From contig NC_010424.1 of assembly GCF_000018425.1 (NCBI RefSeq), positions 930,001-994,000 on the forward strand: a stretch of DNA of 64,000 nucleotides, read 5' to 3'. The notes under the pieces were generated by a model. That model ran no database searches. It saw only the letters and a program-made list of their open reading frames with translations, and was not told the DNA's origin. Source of the DNA: Candidatus Desulforudis audaxviator MP104C. GTDB lineage: Bacteria > Bacillota > Desulfotomaculia > Desulfotomaculales > Desulforudaceae. The translations under genes and the position numbers were made by a program. This document shows positions 62,233 to 64,000 of the stretch, one piece after another (positions within the stretch are counted from its first letter, which is position 1; every line of letters begins with the position of its first letter).

Positions 62233-62454
62233 ATGCCGGTAGTAATTACGGAACACGCTCGAAAGAGACTGAACCAGAAGCGCCAGGAGAATATCTCCAC
62301 CAGCGACATCATTGAGGCAGCGTCCGGTATTCCCGGGCACATCCCTTCGGCCACGCGTTTCCGAGGTTTCGTCGCCAAATCGGGGCGGGTCTTTGACATA
62401 GTGGCCAAGGATATCCCCGGCAGGCGCCTGGTAGTCACGGTAATCGGGAAGTAG
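62233..62454 (+). CDS. Small hypothetical protein, DUF4258-like
   Basis: This 73-residue basic protein reads VVITEHARKRLNQKRQENIS, TSDIIEAASGIPGHIP, RFRGFVAKSGRVFDIVAK, then GRRLVVTVIG. The order (His-x-x-x-Arg helix, then four strands) is like DUF4258 and RelE-fold small proteins, but no catalytic set is evident. ATG 62233 has AAGGGAAGCAG upstream. It sits between a small unknown gene and rpsO. No partner antitoxin is obvious, although the preceding acidic gene is a formal candidate. Confidence 0.55.
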   Translation: MPVVITEHARKRLNQKRQENISTSDIIEAASGIPGHIPSATRFRGFVAKSGRVFDIVAKDIPGRRLVVTVIGK

Positions 62455-62541
62455 GATGAACTGTCGGCTAGGCCCGGCGAGACTCCGACGTCCGGCTTGG
62501 CCGGCAGCAATTACTTAATTTACAAGTGGAGGTATTTTTTA

Positions 62542-62811
62542 ATGACCCTCAGCGCGGACAAGAAGCAGCCCATAATTGATAAGTTCAAACTGCACGAGAA
62601 CGACACCGGTTCCCCGGAAGTACAGGTGGCCATTCTCACCGAGCGGATCAATCTGCTCACCGAACACCTGAAGACGCACCGCAAGGACTTCCATTCCAGG
62701 CGGGGCCTTTTAAAGATGGTCGGACAACGCCGGGCGCTGTTGAATTACCTGCGGGACCGTGCTCCGGACCGTTACCGGAAGCTTATCCAGGAACTCGGAC
62801 TGCGGAAGTAG
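62542..62811 (+). CDS. rpsO: 30S ribosomal protein S15
   Basis: This 89-residue protein has the full S15 sequence pattern: [20 protein letters not shown] near residue 17, then [20 protein letters not shown], and [19 protein letters not shown]. It binds the central domain of 16S rRNA. ATG 62542 has GGAGG upstream, with a T-rich spacer. The upstream 87 bases include a CCGGCTTGGCCGG stem that might serve in the autoregulation known for S15 in other bacteria. pnp follows, the common rpsO-pnp order. Confidence 0.96.
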   Translation: MTLSADKKQPIIDKFKLHENDTGSPEVQVAILTERINLLTEHLKTHRKDFHSRRGLLKMVGQRRALLNYLRDRAPDRYRKLIQELGLRK

Positions 62812-62892
62812 GGGAAGGCATCCCCTGCTTCTTACCGTTTTGGGCGGTGCCCGGCTGCAATGAATTACGAGGTAGGAGGATCAAGCAGATTC

Positions 62893-64000
62893 ATGACCGA
62901 GCAGGGTTATATTACACGTACAATTGAAATCAGCGGTCGGACTTTCAGCGTGGACATCGGCCGTGTGGCCGGGCAGGCCTCCGCTGGCGTCCTGGCCCGG
63001 TACGGGGAAACGGTGGTGCTGGTGGCGGCCACCCGGGAGGCGCTCCGGGAAGGGTTGGATTTCTTCCCCCTGACCGTGGACTATGAAGAACGGCATTACG
63101 CCGTCGGGCGGATTCCCGGAAGCTTCATGAAGCGTGAAGGCCGCCCCGGGGAAAAGGCCATTCTCGCCGCGCGGCTGATCGACCGGTCGATCAGGCCGCT
63201 CTTCCCGCGCAACTTCACCCAGGATGTGCACGTGGTGGCGCTGGTGATGTCGGTGGACCAGGACTGCTCGCCGGCGATCACGGCGATCCTCGGTGCTTCG
63301 GTGGCGCTGACCCTTTCGGACATCCCCTTCGCCGGCCCGGTGGGAGCGGTGATCATGGGGATGGTTGACGGGCAGTTGGTGGTCAACCCCACGCTGGAGC
63401 AGGACGAGAAGTCGGACCTGCACCTTACCGTCGCGGGGACCCGGGAAGCGATCAACATGGTGGAGGCGGGCGCCAAGGAGGTCTCCGAAGAAATAATAGT
63501 TGAGGCGCTCACCAAGGCGCACGCCGAGATCCAGCGGATCGCGGAGTGGGTCGGAGAGATCCGGGCGGAAGTCGAACCCCTGGGTTTGGCCCACCCGAAA
63601 ATTGAGGTGCCGGCGAACGAACCGGGTCCGGAACTGGTGGAGGCGGTCCGATCCGCCGGTTACGAAAAGATGCGGGCCGCCGTGCACCACTGCAAGAATG
63701 AGCGGCTCGACAAGAAGTCCGCCGACCGGCACCTGGAGGGGACCAAAGCCGAAATCATCAATGCCGTTCTGGAAAACTTCCCGGAAGAGGAACAGCGCCT
63801 GAAAAGCCTGGTCGACAAGCTGGAGAAAGAAGCCGTGCGGGAGTTGGTGCTGAAGGAAAAGGTACGGCTGGACGGCCGCGCCTTCGACGAAATCAGGGAC
63901 ATCAGCGTGGAGGTCAACGTGCTGCCGCGCACCCACGGTTCGGGGCTTTTCCAGCGCGGGCAGACCCAGGTCCTTTCGGTCCTCACCCTCGGCGCGGTGC
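62893..64000 (+). CDS. pnp: Polynucleotide phosphorylase, 5' part
   Basis: The first 369 residues of a roughly 700-residue 3'-5' exoribonuclease; the gene runs off the window. The first RNase PH-like domain has [20 protein letters not shown] near residue 41, RRIPGSF-type [15 protein letters not shown] near 71 and [15 protein letters not shown] near 95. A helical linker and the start of the second RNase PH domain follow ([20 protein letters not shown] near 330). ATG 62893 gives the standard N-terminus. AGGAGG lies 13 bases upstream, a long spacing. PNPase degrades RNA using phosphate. Confidence 0.96.

Overview
The window looks like the chromosome of a spore-forming, strictly anaerobic, GC-rich member of the Clostridia (Firmicutes). 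The Wood-Ljungdahl gene order (acsB-acsC-acsV-acsF-acsD-acsE, then hdrA-mvhD-metV-metF), spoIVA, a SleB-like cortex hydrolase, DnaD, the alaS-ireB-ruvX-DUF1292 block and the rimP-nusA-rnpM-ylxQ-infB-rbfA operon all point there. The mix of GTG, TTG and ATG starts fits too. My best guess is a Desulforudis/Pelotomaculum/Ammonifex-type thermophilic or subsurface sulfate reducer or acetogen. That is inference from gene content, not a database match.

Layout. Bases 1-12512 hold a carbon-fixation cluster on the plus strand. It encodes acetyl-CoA synthase (5' end outside the window), both corrinoid protein subunits, their reductive activator, a nickel-insertion ATPase, the methyltransferase, a very large double-module HdrA, MvhD, MetV and MetF. 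Bases 12545-18012 carry gap (minus strand), a TtcA-like PP-loop enzyme, a TPR-like protein, an O-methyltransferase, a BadF-type activator, a DUF456 membrane protein (minus) and DUF503. An IS200/IS605 element with tnpA and tnpB lies at about 18160-20160 and is followed by two gene remnants. Bases 20841-28173 carry dnaD, a DnaC/DnaI-like loader, a LysM cortex hydrolase, ADP-forming acetyl-CoA synthetase, a DRTGG-domain protein and spoIVA. Bases 28800-38561 carry a winged-helix protein, recJ, relA, dtd, a metallo-beta-lactamase-fold hydrolase, a HicB-HicA fusion, hisS and aspS.

A probable 6S RNA follows aspS, then iscS and a 59-residue zinc ribbon protein. On the minus strand at 40495-43105 is a three-gene homocysteine-synthesis operon (COG1900, NIL-ferredoxin, COG2122) behind a SAM-I riboswitch. 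Bases 43336-48082 hold alaS, ireB, an aldo/keto reductase-ferredoxin, ruvX and DUF1292. Next come envelope genes (VanW/G5 protein, mltG, a penicillin-binding protein), then fmdB-like and trxA. The last 10 kb is the translation and RNA block: rimP-nusA-rnpM-ylxQ-infB-rbfA-nrnA-truB-ribF, two small unknown genes, rpsO, and pnp running off the end.

How the parts fit. MetF/MetV make methyl-tetrahydrofolate. AcsE moves the methyl group to the corrinoid protein AcsCD, and AcsB condenses it with CO and CoA. AcsV restores inactive cobalt and AcsF supplies nickel. HdrA and MvhD probably feed or split electrons for MetF. ADP-forming acetyl-CoA synthetase could recover ATP from acetyl-CoA. The homocysteine operon would let the cell fix sulfide directly into homocysteine under SAM control. 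No single wholly new system stands out. The best leads are the HdrA architecture, the HicB-HicA fusion, the SAM-controlled homocysteine operon, an atypical TnpB, and two dispersed repeat families.
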